A program made the position numbers and the translations under genes. From Pseudothermotoga_B sp051235805 (GTDB lineage Bacteria > Thermotogota > Thermotogae > Thermotogales > DSM-5069), in assembly GCF_051235805.1 (NCBI RefSeq), contig NZ_JBPNXV010000001.1:1550001-1614000 (forward strand): DNA of 64,000 nucleotides, in the 5' to 3' direction. Each line of letters begins with the position of its first letter. Position 1 is the stretch's first letter. Shown piece by piece: positions 35,349 through 43,754 of this stretch. Under the pieces are notes generated by a model. That model was not told the DNA's origin, made no database searches, and saw only the letters and a program-made list of their open reading frames with translations.

Positions 35349-35379
35349 TTGACTTTTTCGCACCAATGAATAGTATAAT
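35349..35379 (+). promoter_or_regulatory. Promoter of gamma-glutamyl hydrolase/dppA pair, possibly leaderless
   Basis: TTGACT (35349-35354) and a perfect TATAAT (35374-35379) with a long 19-bp spacer. The -10 ends 7 bp before the ATG at 35387, so transcription would start at or next to the start codon. Confidence 0.45.
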
Positions 35380-35386
35380 TCAGGTT

Positions 35387-36100
35387 ATGAAGCCAACGGT
35401 AGGAATAACTTGTTCTGTAGACGAGAATTCATCAAAATTGAATGAAACTTATTACAAAGCCGTAGAAAAGGCTGGGGCGCTCCCTTTCATGATACCACTT
35501 TACGCCGATAAACAGAACCTTCAACGTCTTGCCGAGATACTCGATGGTATCATTTTTTCGGGTGGTTTTGATCTCGACCCAAAATGGTATGACGAGCAGC
35601 CGAGAAGAGGACTTGGAACGATAACTCCATCGAGAGATGAACAAGAAATAGAGCTCTGCAAGGTTTTCTTCAGGATCAAGAAACCCATCTTTGGTATCTG
35701 CAGAGGAATACAACTGATCAACGTTGCACTCGGCGGCAGTTTGTACCAGGACATATATTCAGAGTGTGAAAATACCTTAAAACACTCTCAAGATGCCCCA
35801 GATTTTTACCCAACACACAAGATCTACCTTCAAAAAGATAGTTTTCTCCAAAAGCTTTTCGGTAAAGATGAACTTTCGGTGAACAGTTTCCACCACCAAG
35901 CTGTTAAAAAAGTTTCACCACTTTTGAAAGCTGTCGCGCACGCACAAGATAAGATAGTCGAAGCCATAGAAAGAGTTGACGATGAGGCTTTTATCCTCGC
36001 CGTTCAGTGGCATCCAGAGAGGATGGTTGAGAGCTTTCCAGAACAGTTGAAGCTCTTTGAGGCATTCGTGGAGAGCTGTAGAAAGGGGAAGAAGAAATGA
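35387..36100 (+). CDS. Gamma-glutamyl hydrolase (peptidase C26, PuuD-like class I glutamine amidotransferase fold)
   Basis: 237 residues. The nucleophile elbow GICRG (catalytic Cys, about 113) and the His-Glu pair in QWHPERM (about 217-219) form the triad; GGFDLDP is typical of the PuuD group. It hydrolyses gamma-glutamyl amides or peptides in the cytoplasm. The ATG at 35387 is chosen: an in-frame ATG at 35366 lies upstream of the TATAAT, and so would not be transcribed from that promoter. It overlaps dppA by 4 nt (ATGA). Confidence 0.88.
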   Translation: MKPTVGITCSVDENSSKLNETYYKAVEKAGALPFMIPLYADKQNLQRLAEILDGIIFSGGFDLDPKWYDEQPRRGLGTITPSRDEQEIELCKVFFRIKKPIFGICRGIQLINVALGGSLYQDIYSECENTLKHSQDAPDFYPTHKIYLQKDSFLQKLFGKDELSVNSFHHQAVKKVSPLLKAVAHAQDKIVEAIERVDDEAFILAVQWHPERMVESFPEQLKLFEAFVESCRKGKKK

Positions 36101-36915
36101 AGATTTTCATCTCTGTGGACATGGAAGGCATTTCAAGTGTAGTTTCTACATCTCATGTAGAACCCGATACCAAGGAATACGAGCGTTTCAGAAGGCTGAT
36201 GACCAAGGAAGTCAACGCAGTTGTGGAGGCGGCATATGAATTTGGTGCCACAGAGGTTGTTGTGAACGATTCACACAACAACATGGACAACATTTTGATC
36301 GAGGAACTTCACCCGAGAGCTGTTTTGATAAGCGGTAGCCCAAAGCCATGGAGCATGATGCAGGGAATCGATGAAAGCTTTGACGCTGCTTTCTTTGTCG
36401 GATATCATGCAAGAGCTGGAAGCACTGAAGCTATCATGGATCACACCTACACAGGCAGGGTTTTGTACGCAAAGGTCAACAACAAGTTGATGAGCGAAGC
36501 AGGACTGAATGCAAGACTTGCAGGATCTTTTGGCGTGCCTGTTGTACTGATCACAGGTGATCAAACAACCATAGAATGTGCCAGACAAGAGCTCAACGAT
36601 TTTGTTGGTGTAGCTGTAAAGGAAGCATACGGAAGATATTCTGCAAAGATATATCCATTTGAAGTTGTCAAAGAGCTTTTGAGAAAAGGTGTTAAAGAAG
36701 CCCTTGAAAACATAAAGAGATTCAAACCAACTGTGGAGCAGGAGCCTATTGAGTTGGAGATAGCCTTCATCAGGTCAGCAATGGCAGAAATGGCACTTTT
36801 GATACCAGGAATTCTTCGAAAGGATGCAAGAACCTTGCTTTACAAAGCAGGCAGTTACACCGAGGCTTACAGAGTCTTTAGAGCATGTGCAGCACTGAGT
36901 GCCAACGTGAGTTGA
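36097..36915 (+). CDS. dppA: D-aminopeptidase DppA (M55)
   Basis: 272 residues. The M55 zinc motif SVDMEG (SxDxEG, residues 6-11) is intact, with further ligand-type residues in NDSHNNMDN, GYHARAG and MDHT. DppA-type enzymes cleave N-terminal D-amino acids such as D-Ala-D-Ala and form decamers. Translationally coupled to the gamma-glutamyl hydrolase gene. Together they suit breakdown of mixed-chirality, gamma-linked peptides. Confidence 0.93.
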   Translation: MKIFISVDMEGISSVVSTSHVEPDTKEYERFRRLMTKEVNAVVEAAYEFGATEVVVNDSHNNMDNILIEELHPRAVLISGSPKPWSMMQGIDESFDAAFFVGYHARAGSTEAIMDHTYTGRVLYAKVNNKLMSEAGLNARLAGSFGVPVVLITGDQTTIECARQELNDFVGVAVKEAYGRYSAKIYPFEVVKELLRKGVKEALENIKRFKPTVEQEPIELEIAFIRSAMAEMALLIPGILRKDARTLLYKAGSYTEAYRVFRACAALSANVS

Positions 36916-37142
36916 GATAAGGTCGATTCACAGACAGTAACCTTTGATCAATTTCAAAAACTGCTCTTTCATAAGCTTGAGTGGAAGTATAAGTGTTGTT
37001 TTGAAGAAAATACACATACGATCTGCCTTTGAGGAGACGTTAAAGAACCTTCAAAGTACTGATCAACTGAAAGAGTGAAGGGTTACTAACATAATACTTT
37101 CTTAAGATTTAACTCACTTCACTGCAAAGATCATTGCCGTGG

Positions 37143-37148
37143 TATAAT
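37143..37148 (+). promoter_or_regulatory. -10 element upstream of the TRAP operon
   Basis: A perfect TATAAT lies 42 bp before the GTG start. No convincing -35 is found at 16-18 bp; the best candidate is TTCACT with a 19-bp spacer. The rest of the 36916-37142 gap shows no other signal. Confidence 0.4.
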
Positions 37149-37189
37149 TTTTGTGTTAAAACCACACATTTCAAGGGGAGGGATTTGGC

Positions 37190-38122
37190 GTGAAAAAGGT
37201 AGTTGTTGGTCTGGTCTTGGCAGTTTTGAGCGTCTCCACATTCTGTGCAACCTTTTTGACAATTGCGACTGGTGGTACTGCAGGTGTGTACTACCCACTC
37301 GGAGCGGCGATGGCAGATATCTGGACGAGGAACTTGAAGAATGTGAACGCGTCGGCTCAGAGTTCTGGTGCTTCGGTTGCAAACGTAAACCTTCTGAAGA
37401 ACAAAGACGTTGATGTGATCTTTGTGCAAAATGACGTCGCCTTCTATGCTTACTCTGGTATCGAGCTCTTCAAGGACAACCCCTATAAAAGTATTCGTGG
37501 ACTGGCAACGCTCTATCCTGAAACCATTCAGATTGTTGCACTCGCTGATAAGGGAATCAACAGCGTGTACGATCTGAAGGGTAAGAGGGTCGCCGTTGGT
37601 GCTGCGGGAAGTGGTACAGAGGTCAACGCAAGACATATATTGATGGCTGCTGGTATAACCTACAGCGATATCAAAGTGCAGTATCTGAGCTTCGCCGAAG
37701 CCGCAGACAACCTGAAAAACGAGAACATAGACGCAGCATTTGTCACTGCAGGTCACCCAACGGCAGCGATAATAGACGTGGCGGCTGTTAAGAAAATAAC
37801 CATCATACCTGTTGATGAGAAGATCGTACAGATCCTACAGAAGAACTACCCATTCTACACAAAGATCGTCATACCTGCTGGTACCTACAAAGGTGTTGAC
37901 AGAGACACTGAAACAGTTGCAGTCAAAGCAATGTTGGCAGTTAGAGAAGATTTGTCGGCAGATCTTGTCTATGAGATGCTCAAGACGATGTACGCCAACC
38001 AAAAAAGGTTGATCGAAGCACATGCAAAAGGTGAAATGATACTCCCAGAGACTGGTAAAGAGGGAATGTCCATACCACTGCATCCAGGTGCTGAGAGATT
38101 TTTCAAAGAAATGGGTCTGTAA
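37190..38122 (+). CDS. TAXI-family TRAP transporter solute receptor
   Basis: 310 residues. A Sec signal ends near residue 20 (STFCA), followed by the TAXI hallmark ATGGTAGVYYPLGAAMA and GAAGSGTEVNARHILMAAGI. It captures an organic acid or glutamate-like ligand and delivers it to the membrane fusion protein encoded downstream. GTG start with GGGGAGGG upstream. First of three clustered genes. Confidence 0.93.
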   Translation: MKKVVVGLVLAVLSVSTFCATFLTIATGGTAGVYYPLGAAMADIWTRNLKNVNASAQSSGASVANVNLLKNKDVDVIFVQNDVAFYAYSGIELFKDNPYKSIRGLATLYPETIQIVALADKGINSVYDLKGKRVAVGAAGSGTEVNARHILMAAGITYSDIKVQYLSFAEAADNLKNENIDAAFVTAGHPTAAIIDVAAVKKITIIPVDEKIVQILQKNYPFYTKIVIPAGTYKGVDRDTETVAVKAMLAVREDLSADLVYEMLKTMYANQKRLIEAHAKGEMILPETGKEGMSIPLHPGAERFFKEMGL

Positions 38123-38128
38123 TGATCA

Positions 38129-38593
38129 ATGCGCTTCTTGTTCTTGACTCTGGCAATAGTTGTTAGTCTTTCTGCAACAGTCAGAGTTGAGAGAGTACCT
38201 ATACTGCTGATCAAAAAAAACGGTGAAACCGTTTACTGTAAAGAGGTTTTGAGCGGGAAATTCATACTGACATTCGTTCACTCTGTAGAAAAGACCACAG
38301 TCTATGAACTGTACGAAATTGAAGACGACGGTACTCTTCATCTGTATGAAAGCTGGTACAGTTCCTTAGGAGCAGGTCTTCCGTCAGATATCGAAGGGGG
38401 ATTTGAGATCGAAGATGGGTTTTTCAAAGTTCGTGTATCTCGAGTTTTCAAAGAAATCTCCCTTCGAGTTTCTCATTTAGATGGTCACGGTTTGATCTTT
38501 GAGGATGGTTCTAATCTCATGTTCAAAGATATTGCAGAGGTAAACGAACTGCTAACGATATCTTCCACAGTCTTGAGATCCAAATTTGAGTAA
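38129..38593 (+). CDS. DUF1850 protein of the TAXI-TRAP locus
   Basis: 154 residues with an N-terminal signal or anchor (MRFLFLTLAIVVSLSA). The core has the DUF1850 pattern, FVHSVEKTTVYELYEIEDDG and SLGAGLP. These proteins are repeatedly found with TAXI-type TRAP transporters but have no established function. No obvious Shine-Dalgarno; the start lies 6 nt after the receptor stop, so translation is probably coupled. Confidence 0.8.
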   Translation: MRFLFLTLAIVVSLSATVRVERVPILLIKKNGETVYCKEVLSGKFILTFVHSVEKTTVYELYEIEDDGTLHLYESWYSSLGAGLPSDIEGGFEIEDGFFKVRVSRVFKEISLRVSHLDGHGLIFEDGSNLMFKDIAEVNELLTISSTVLRSKFE

Positions 38594-38605
38594 GGGGTGA
38601 AAAAT

Positions 38606-40546
38606 TTGGACGAGGAGAAGATCTCCCAGCAGGAAGTTGAAGAGATATTGCAGAAATACGATAGAGAATCAGCCTACAGAAAATACAAAGGATTCTTTGC
38701 AAGACTGGTTGCAGCGATAGCTATAACCTTCTCTGTCTTTCAGCTCTACACAGCTGCCTTTGGGGTCCTTGATGCCATGATACAAAGATCGATACATTTG
38801 ACCTTTGGCTTGACTTTGATTTACTTACTCTATCCTGCGAGTAAAAAGTGGCGAAAGGACAAGATCAACCCTCTGGATCTGGCGCTCGCCATCTTAGCTC
38901 CCATGACCACCATGTACATTGTGATCAATTACAAAGAACTCGTTTTGAGGGCTGGCACAGTCACAAGACTCGATCTTGTCGTTGGAGTGCTCGGCTTGAT
39001 ACTCATTTTGGAGGCGGTTAGAAGAATAGTTGGTATACCAATGGTCATCGTGGCAAGTGCTTTCATCGCATATGCGATCTTTGGCAGATACATGCCAGGT
39101 GCCTTGGCACACCGTGGGATCTCTCTTCAGAGGCTCATAGGACATTTGTTTTTTACCACCGAAGGCATCTTCGGAATACCACTCGGTGTGTCATCAACTT
39201 TCGTGTTCTTGTTCATATTGCTCGCCGCTTTTCTTGAAAGAACTGGGCTTGGTCAACTTTTCATCGATCTTTCGAACGCTCTGGTTGGATGGGCTTCCGG
39301 TGGACCTGCGAAGGTGGCTGTCTTCACCAGCGCACTGGAAGGAACTATAGGGGGAAGTTCGGTCGCAAACACCGTGGGATCTGGCAGCTTCACCATACCA
39401 ATGATGAAGAAATTGGGATACAGACCAGAGTTTGCTGCTGCAGTGGAGGCAACTGCTTCCACTGGTGGTCAAATCATGCCGCCTGTCATGGGTGCTGCAG
39501 CCTTCCTCATGGCAGAGTTCACAGGCATACCTTATGGAAAGATCATCATTGCTGCAATGGTTCCGGCTATCTTCTATTTCTTCGCTGTGTGGATGGCAGT
39601 CCACTGGGAGGCAAAGAAAATTGGGTTGAAAGGCATGTCGAAGGAACAGCTTCCGAAGATTGGAAGGGTTCTTGTCGAAAGGGGACACTTGCTTCTGCCG
39701 TTGGTTATCGTTCTGTACCTCTTGGTGACAGGTTTTACGCCGGTTCGGGCTGCTTTCTACGCAATAGTGGTTTCTGTAATAACTTCGATGATCAGAAAGG
39801 GAACGAGGATGAAACTTATCGACATACCTGCCGCACTCGAAGCGGGAGCAAGAGGGGCGTTGAGCGTTGTCGCTGCAACCGCCTGTGCGGGTATAATCAT
39901 CGGGGTTGTCACAGTCACAGGCGTTGGGTTGAAACTTGGCACAGCGCTTGTCGATCTTGCACAGGGTAATCTTTTGATCACTTTGATTTTCACGATGTTT
40001 ACGAGTTTGATCTTGGGCATGGGTGTACCAACAACGGCGAATTACGTCATCACATCTACAATAGCAGCACCAGCTCTTCTCAGACTGGGAGTCTGGGTTC
40101 TGCCAGCACACATGTTTGCTTTTTACTTCGGTGTCATTGCAGACATCACACCACCTGTAGCACTTGCAGCTATGGCTGGTGCTGGAATAGCCAGGTCAGA
40201 CCCGTTCAAAACAGGTGTAACCGCTACAAGGATTGGTATCGCAGCCTTTTTGGTTCCGTATGTCTTTGTGTACTATCCGCAGATTTTGTTGATTGGGATG
40301 AAGGATCCATTGTCACTGATTTGGCCCTTACTCACTACAACCTTTGGACTGATAGTCCTATCTGGTGGGTTGACCAGTTATTTCGTTGGACGCCTAAAGC
40401 CACTGGAAGGTTTACTCTACAGCATCGGTGGTATAATGGTGGTTTTCCCTGGATTGGTAACAGATCTAACTGGATTTGTTCTGGTAGGCTTGGCTGCATT
40501 GTCTCAAACGATCAGAAAAGGTTGGGCTTTTAAAACAGCGCGCTGA
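38606..40546 (+). CDS. TRAP transporter fused small/large membrane subunits (4TM/12TM)
   Basis: About 646 residues. A charged cytoplasmic N-terminus (about 1-30) leads to four helices equivalent to the small Q subunit, then the large M subunit with GSSVANTVGSGSFTIPMM and GGQIMPPVMGAAAFLMAE and repeated membrane helices. It imports the ligand bound by the TAXI receptor using an ion gradient. TTG at 38606 is preferred with AAGGGG 8 nt upstream over a GTG at 38597 that abuts it. Terminator follows. Confidence 0.92.
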   Translation: MDEEKISQQEVEEILQKYDRESAYRKYKGFFARLVAAIAITFSVFQLYTAAFGVLDAMIQRSIHLTFGLTLIYLLYPASKKWRKDKINPLDLALAILAPMTTMYIVINYKELVLRAGTVTRLDLVVGVLGLILILEAVRRIVGIPMVIVASAFIAYAIFGRYMPGALAHRGISLQRLIGHLFFTTEGIFGIPLGVSSTFVFLFILLAAFLERTGLGQLFIDLSNALVGWASGGPAKVAVFTSALEGTIGGSSVANTVGSGSFTIPMMKKLGYRPEFAAAVEATASTGGQIMPPVMGAAAFLMAEFTGIPYGKIIIAAMVPAIFYFFAVWMAVHWEAKKIGLKGMSKEQLPKIGRVLVERGHLLLPLVIVLYLLVTGFTPVRAAFYAIVVSVITSMIRKGTRMKLIDIPAALEAGARGALSVVAATACAGIIIGVVTVTGVGLKLGTALVDLAQGNLLITLIFTMFTSLILGMGVPTTANYVITSTIAAPALLRLGVWVLPAHMFAFYFGVIADITPPVALAAMAGAGIARSDPFKTGVTATRIGIAAFLVPYVFVYYPQILLIGMKDPLSLIWPLLTTTFGLIVLSGGLTSYFVGRLKPLEGLLYSIGGIMVVFPGLVTDLTGFVLVGLAALSQTIRKGWAFKTAR

Positions 40547-40563
40547 GAGATTTTCATGATGGC

Positions 40564-40589
40564 AAAGGGCGATCGAAGATCGCCCTTTT
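40564..40589 (+). terminator. Rho-independent terminator of the TRAP operon
   Basis: Stem AAAGGGCGATC / GATCGCCCTTT with a GAA loop, followed by TTTTGTTTTT. Confidence 0.9.
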
Positions 40590-40631
40590 GTTTTTGCGTT
40601 TTCTGCCGATATATTGAACGAGGTGGAAGGT

Positions 40632-41603
40632 ATGAGAATAGAAAGTTATTCAATACAATCAGGAAGTTACTACAGTTTTGAGAAAATCTATGAAAGAACT
40701 GAGAAATTGCAAGTTTGGTACAACCCTTCGAACAACAACAACACACAAACTGTTTCTGTCGAACAGAGCAAAGAACCGGTGCTGAAACTCTCTGACGAAG
40801 AGAAGGCGAAGCTCAAGCTTATAAAGTATCTACTCGAGAAGCTAACAGGAAAAAAGGTAAGACTGTTGGCGTTAGAGCTCTCGGAAGAAGACAACTCATC
40901 CCAAGCCCAAGAAACAGAAAACCAATCACAGGCAAGACCGAGTTTTGGCATGATCTACGAAAGCAGTCAGAGATATTTTGAATCGGAAAAGATGACCTTT
41001 TCGACAGCAGGAACGGTAAAAACAAAGGATGGCAGGACGATCGATTTCAGTCTCTCGCTGAAGATGGAAAGATCTTTCTATTTTGAAGAGAATTTTCAGT
41101 TGAGAGTTGGAGAGGCTTTGAAAGACCCGATTGTTCTCAACTTTGACAATTTGCCACCAACCCTTTCTCCTAAGGAAATAAGGATAGATCTTGATTTAGA
41201 TGGAGCATTAGATCGTTTACAAGCTTTTTCATCGAAAATTGGTTTTCTGGCTTTGGACTTGAACGAAAATGGAAAGATCGACAGCGGTAAGGAGCTGTTT
41301 GGACCAACTACGGGAAATGGTTTCAAAGAGCTCTCAAAGTATGATGCAGACGGAAACAAATGGATCGATGAAGCTGATCCAATCTTTGCAAGGTTGAAGA
41401 TTTGGTTTGTAGATGAAAATGGTGATGAGAGGCTCTTCTCTTTGAAAGAGATGAATGTTGGTGCCATATATCTTGGATTTGTGCCGACAAAGTTCAGTCT
41501 CTACGATGGAGAAGAACTTCAGGGACGACTCGCATCGAGCAGTCTCTACCTAACAGAAGATGGTAAGCCAGGAGCAATCCATCAGATCGATCTGAAAGCT
41601 TAA
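40632..41603 (+). CDS. Uncharacterised protein with three calcium-loop-like motifs
   Basis: 323 residues, no signal peptide. The N-terminus is polar with a Asn-rich linker (SNNNNTQ), then a charged helical stretch and a beta-rich middle. Near residues 180-260 three EF-hand-like loops follow each other: DLDLDGALD, DLNENGKID and DADGNKWID, each with Asp/Asn at 1, 3, 5 and 9. No enzyme motif is seen. ATG 40632 with GAGGTGGAAGG upstream; a TTG at 40614 is an unlikely alternative. It has its own terminator. Function unknown. Confidence 0.7.
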   Translation: MRIESYSIQSGSYYSFEKIYERTEKLQVWYNPSNNNNTQTVSVEQSKEPVLKLSDEEKAKLKLIKYLLEKLTGKKVRLLALELSEEDNSSQAQETENQSQARPSFGMIYESSQRYFESEKMTFSTAGTVKTKDGRTIDFSLSLKMERSFYFEENFQLRVGEALKDPIVLNFDNLPPTLSPKEIRIDLDLDGALDRLQAFSSKIGFLALDLNENGKIDSGKELFGPTTGNGFKELSKYDADGNKWIDEADPIFARLKIWFVDENGDERLFSLKEMNVGAIYLGFVPTKFSLYDGEELQGRLASSSLYLTEDGKPGAIHQIDLKA

Positions 41604-41624
41604 ATCTTTCAAAATCGCAGTAGC

Positions 41625-41650
41625 GGCAATCTTCAGGATTGCCCTTTCTG
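41625..41650 (+). terminator. Terminator after the calcium-loop protein
   Basis: Stem GGCAATC / GATTGCC with loop TTCAG, followed by CTTTCTGTT. The tail is T-rich but interrupted. Confidence 0.6.
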
Positions 41651-41653
41651 TTG

Positions 41654-41659
41654 TATAAT
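41654..41659 (+). promoter_or_regulatory. -10 element for the lipoprotein/barrel gene pair
   Basis: A perfect TATAAT 26 bp before the GTG at 41685, directly after the preceding terminator hairpin. No good -35 is visible. Confidence 0.35.
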
Positions 41660-41684
41660 TGAGATAAAGAAAGGGGTGGTGACT

Positions 41685-42641
41685 GTGAAGGGGAAAAACT
41701 TGATAATGATCTGGGCTATTGTGCTCGCTGGGTTACTTTTGTCCTCGTGTGCCTTCAATCTCTTTGCAGATCTTGAGCTTCAAAACCTTTTGAACTCCGA
41801 AAAGACAGATCAAAAGTTGGTTGCTGCATCAGGTGCTTTGAGCAGCAAAGATTACGACAAAGCCATAGCACTCGCAGGCTCAGTTTTGAATGAATTGCTG
41901 GGTTTAGATCTGTCCAATGAACAGCTGATGAACTTGCTCGATTCAACGAGTACGCTATATGATTTTGCTGAAGCTCTTTATGAAAAGAAGGACGAATTGA
42001 ACGACCAAGCGATCGAAGCTGTGAAGATCATACTTGAAGCAGCTGCGGCAGAATCTGAAAAGAGTATCGCTGATGTGATCTCTGATTTAGAAGACATTGC
42101 ACAAGAGCTGGGCTTAGATATTTCAGAGTTTCTGCCAAAATCTAAGAACAACGAACAAGAAGATTTTTGGCAGATCATTGAGACAAACGCAGGAACGATT
42201 GTATCAACGATTTCCAAGTTTTTCGACGATGCACAGCTTCTCAAATTCTTGACAAGCGGTTATTACGCGCTTGCCACCGCGACACAAACAGCTGACTCAA
42301 GTCCTATGTATGCGGCTTTCTGTGCATGGTACGATCTTGGTTATATGCTCAATCTCATCTTCGACACAGACAACGACGGAAAGATAACAGATGAACAACT
42401 GATAAAAAGCACTATAACAAACCCTGCCTCTTTTGTAGAGTTGACAAGCAATGCAACAAGTGGTTTGTACCACGATGAAACGGCATGTAATGAATTTGTC
42501 TGGGCTTATGAGATTATGAACGAAGTGATTGGAATAATTGGTGCTGATCTGACATTACCAGATCTACCAGCCACAACAGATCTGTACGGTACCGAGAAGT
42601 TATCAGATCTCTTCAACATTCTGGCAGGTGGTGAAGAATGA
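41685..42641 (+). CDS. Uncharacterised helical lipoprotein with one EF-hand-like loop
   Basis: About 318 residues. Lipoprotein signal with lipobox LSSC (Cys near 22). The mature part is mostly helical, acidic and Ala/Leu-rich (LLNSEKTDQKLVAASGALSS resembles TPR-like helices). A DTDNDGKIT calcium-loop motif lies near 230. GTG 41685 is preferred with AAGGGG 8 nt upstream. Its stop overlaps the next gene (ATGA). Function unknown; likely envelope-attached partner of the barrel protein downstream. Confidence 0.75.
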   Translation: MKGKNLIMIWAIVLAGLLLSSCAFNLFADLELQNLLNSEKTDQKLVAASGALSSKDYDKAIALAGSVLNELLGLDLSNEQLMNLLDSTSTLYDFAEALYEKKDELNDQAIEAVKIILEAAAAESEKSIADVISDLEDIAQELGLDISEFLPKSKNNEQEDFWQIIETNAGTIVSTISKFFDDAQLLKFLTSGYYALATATQTADSSPMYAAFCAWYDLGYMLNLIFDTDNDGKITDEQLIKSTITNPASFVELTSNATSGLYHDETACNEFVWAYEIMNEVIGIIGADLTLPDLPATTDLYGTEKLSDLFNILAGGEE

Positions 42642-43699
42642 AAAAAAAGATAATCATTTGTCTGTTATCAATTCTTGCCGTGTTGGGAGTTTCATACCAG
42701 TGGGAAGTTTTCCCGGGGTTTTTCAAACCCGTTGAGAGTCTGGCAATGGGTGGTGTCTACACAACAACAGTGGATGGAATAAATGCATTGATACTAAATC
42801 CGGCACTGTTCACTGGTGGTTTTGAGCTGAAGTTTTCGCCTGGTCTTTCAAACAACATTGCTGAAATTACAAAATTAATTCCTTACATTTCAAATCCAGC
42901 TTCAATAACGGATCTTGCAACGGACACAGCACTTTTAACCGCACTCCAGGGTGTTCACAACTACGATTTGAACTTAGCCGCTGGTTATGGAATGCAAATA
43001 GGTAATTTCTTAGTTGGAGGCATGGGAGGATTTCAAGCTTCTGCATTTTGGAATCTTTCTCTGATGAAACTTGATGATGTTGAACTTGGAGCATGGATGG
43101 ATTATTTCGGGGTTGTTGGTGGTGCGCTGAAATTTGAAAATATAAGAGTTGGTGCAGCCTTCGGTGGAGGAATGGCTGGATTTATCATTCCCGCGACTGG
43201 TACTGAGTTTCCTGCGCAGGTCAACCTCCTTGGTTCAGATCCATTTGCAGGCATTCTGCCGGATGATCCATCAAAGATTCTTGCAGCCATAAACAAACCG
43301 TTCTTCATAGCAAGTGCTGGTCTTGCCTATGATATAGAAAACGTCAGGCTGGGCATGAGCTTTTTTGCCAACTTCAACGACATCCTTTCCAATGGCCCAA
43401 GGTACGTCCTTTCGGCTGGAGTTTCCTACACGTGGCAATTTTTGACCGTTGCAGCAGAACTCGAAGACATTCTCAATCAACAAAAGACAATCTTCAGAAA
43501 ACTCAACTTTGGTTTGATGACAGACTTTGGTTTTGCAAAACTTTACGGTGGATTGCATGCAGGATGGCTCACAGGTGGTGTGAAGCTCGATATACCTTTT
43601 GTAAAGATTGGTTTTGCAGCGTATGTCTACGAGTATTCAAATTTCGCAGGTCTTATGGGTGAACAAAGATTCATATTGAGTTTCGATACGAAGTTCTAA
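42638..43699 (+). CDS. Probable outer-envelope beta-barrel protein
   Basis: 353 residues. A signal peptide (about 1-19) precedes a Gly- and aromatic-rich beta pattern with alternating hydrophobic strands. The protein ends in FILSFDTKF, with the terminal Phe typical of outer-membrane barrels. The start PVESLAMGGVYTTTVDGINALILNPA resembles the PorV/FadL-like 'NPA' entry of outer-membrane proteins. Translationally coupled to the lipoprotein gene. The cargo or role is unknown. Confidence 0.75.
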   Translation: MKKKIIICLLSILAVLGVSYQWEVFPGFFKPVESLAMGGVYTTTVDGINALILNPALFTGGFELKFSPGLSNNIAEITKLIPYISNPASITDLATDTALLTALQGVHNYDLNLAAGYGMQIGNFLVGGMGGFQASAFWNLSLMKLDDVELGAWMDYFGVVGGALKFENIRVGAAFGGGMAGFIIPATGTEFPAQVNLLGSDPFAGILPDDPSKILAAINKPFFIASAGLAYDIENVRLGMSFFANFNDILSNGPRYVLSAGVSYTWQFLTVAAELEDILNQQKTIFRKLNFGLMTDFGFAKLYGGLHAGWLTGGVKLDIPFVKIGFAAYVYEYSNFAGLMGEQRFILSFDTKF

Positions 43700-43726
43700 A
43701 TAGCACCGTGCTTCTAATCTAACAAG

Positions 43727-43754
43727 AAGGGGACCAGAAGGTCCCCTTTATTTT
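43727..43754. terminator. Bidirectional-type terminator between convergent genes
   Basis: Stem AAGGGGACC / GGTCCCCTT with an AGAA loop, followed by TATTTT on the plus strand. It stops the barrel-gene transcript; on the minus strand the following tract is weaker. Confidence 0.85.

Noticed and set aside
39194..40111. 305-residue minus-strand open frame inside the TRAP permease gene
   Set aside because: Cys/His/Arg-rich composition typical of antisense to a membrane protein; no start signal or homology.
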